DNA of 43,069 nt from a virus. The notes below the pieces were generated by a model. The model was not told where the DNA came from, ran no database searches, and saw nothing but the letters and a program-made list of their open reading frames with translations. Shown here piece by piece: positions 42,561-43,069 of the stretch (its first letter is position 1; the number at the start of each line of letters is the position of its first letter). Where the stretch lies: IMG/VR virus record IMGVR_UViG_3300037245_000958, positions 1 through 43,069 of that record, one strand, 5' to 3'. Position numbers and translations under genes: made by a program.

Positions 42561-42949
42561 CTCCCTTCCCTCTCAGATATCCCTAATCTCACTGATCACA
42601 ATATCATTTCATTGATATCATTTTTCAATTCTGCCTTAAGTGCTTGTTTTCCCTCATTATCTTCAACTCAGATGTCTGAAATAGCCAGTAATTACCCTAA
42701 ATCGCCTTTTTCCGGGGTTGGGTGTGCCTGGTTTGACCTGTTTTCCCAGTACTACTACCTTCCTTATCTCCTTATCCCTCTCTTAGTATTTCCTAGTAGT
42801 GGCTACTCTCCAGAGGCTTGGTCGATAGCTCTCCTAATATTTCCTAGTCATACTCATCCTTATACTTGTTCCGGCTGTATTTTATGATATGTGGCATTGT
42901 AAAAAACTCTATAATACACCCTATATTAGGTAGCTATAGATAGTAAGGT

Positions 42950-43069
42950 TAGTAGGATAGTAGTGTTAGGTAGCTAGAGGATAGTAGTAGCTAGTAGATA
43001 GCTATGTAGTATAGGGGGAAATGACGTCACCCATACACACCCCCCCCCCGCGAAGTTGTGTCGTTTGTG
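42950..43069. repeat. Right copy of the terminal direct repeat
   Basis: This is an exact copy of bases 1-100, followed by 20 bases with five differences from 101-120. The aligned stretch runs to the last base of the window. It lies between the divergent gene arms, where a packaging start or replication origin would be plausible. The divergence after the C10 run could be read error, strand slippage or true population variation. Confidence 0.95.

Larger units (their letters stand above)
42457..42949. other. Right half of the divergent control region, no gene
   Basis: This stretch lies between the first leftward gene and the terminal repeat. It holds the leftward promoter (42495-42523), inverted copies of the left-half repeats (42532-42560, about 42589-42624, and a variant near 42640-42658) and a pyrimidine-rich stretch (about 42740-42870). 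A TATAAT at 42910-42915 has no good -35 box. The only long frame (42612-42887) begins with TTG, has no ribosome site and overlaps the repeats, so I do not call it a gene. Confidence 0.7.

Noticed and set aside
42612-42887. 91-residue plus-strand frame in the right control region
   Set aside because: TTG start without ribosome site, overlap with inverted repeats, and a pyrimidine-rich composition that explains the lack of stops.
42910-42915. Third promoter with a perfect TATAAT
   Set aside because: No acceptable -35 box at 16-18 bases and no extended -10; the match could be chance in AT-rich DNA.

Overview
The window reads as a complete or nearly complete genome of a tailed phage with podovirus-type morphology. 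Its genes are terminase, portal, scaffold, major capsid, adaptor, nozzle-like protein and large internal ejection proteins, with no tape measure or sheath. The first 100 bases recur exactly at the right end and the similarity continues for 20 more bases to the last base of the window. The molecule is therefore either terminally redundant or a circular assembly with a 120-base overlap. No integrase, lysogeny repressor, phage RNA polymerase or tRNA was recognised. Internal ejection proteins, a small lipoprotein and a parS-like site of the form known from Pseudomonadota suggest a Gram-negative host; this is inference. The DNA is AT-rich, uses strong AGGAG-type ribosome sites and standard stop codons, and is unusually rich in CTAG.

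Layout. If the ends are joined, about 1.2 kb of non-coding DNA (42457-43069 and 1-600) separates two divergent arms. It carries one good sigma70-type promoter for each arm (TTGACA, 17 bp, then CATAAT or GATAAT), inverted copies of several 13-33 base motifs, a TAG-rich low-complexity tract and the terminal repeat. The rightward arm (601-24787) encodes two small leader genes ending in a strong terminator. After these come terminase small and large subunits, portal, scaffold, capsid, a head-spike module like that of gene transfer agents, fibre-like proteins, a nozzle-like protein with an apparent beta-propeller insertion, and three internal virion proteins of 348, 444 and 1632 residues. A rho-independent terminator closes this arm.

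The leftward arm (42456-24920) is a compact chain of about 37 reading frames, many linked by ATGA or TAATG overlaps. It supplies replication, recombination and nucleotide functions: a RecD/Dda-type helicase, a Cas4-like nuclease, a Sak4-like ATPase next to a probable ssDNA-binding protein, family A DNA polymerase with exonuclease, a DHH phosphoesterase, a DUF3987-like P-loop ATPase, and two MazG-like pyrophosphohydrolases. Between them sit many small unknown proteins, a C39-like cysteine peptidase, a two-helix membrane protein and a small lipoprotein.

Several short genes here are easy to miss because they fall below 60 codons: 2525-2695, 13886-14029, 27166-27210, 28085-28255, 28248-28391, 29523-29669, 33617-33739 and 38953-39069. 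The most striking non-coding element is a perfect 16-bp parS-type palindrome directly after the first rightward gene, in a genome where no ParB was recognised. No endolysin could be identified, so the lysis strategy is open.
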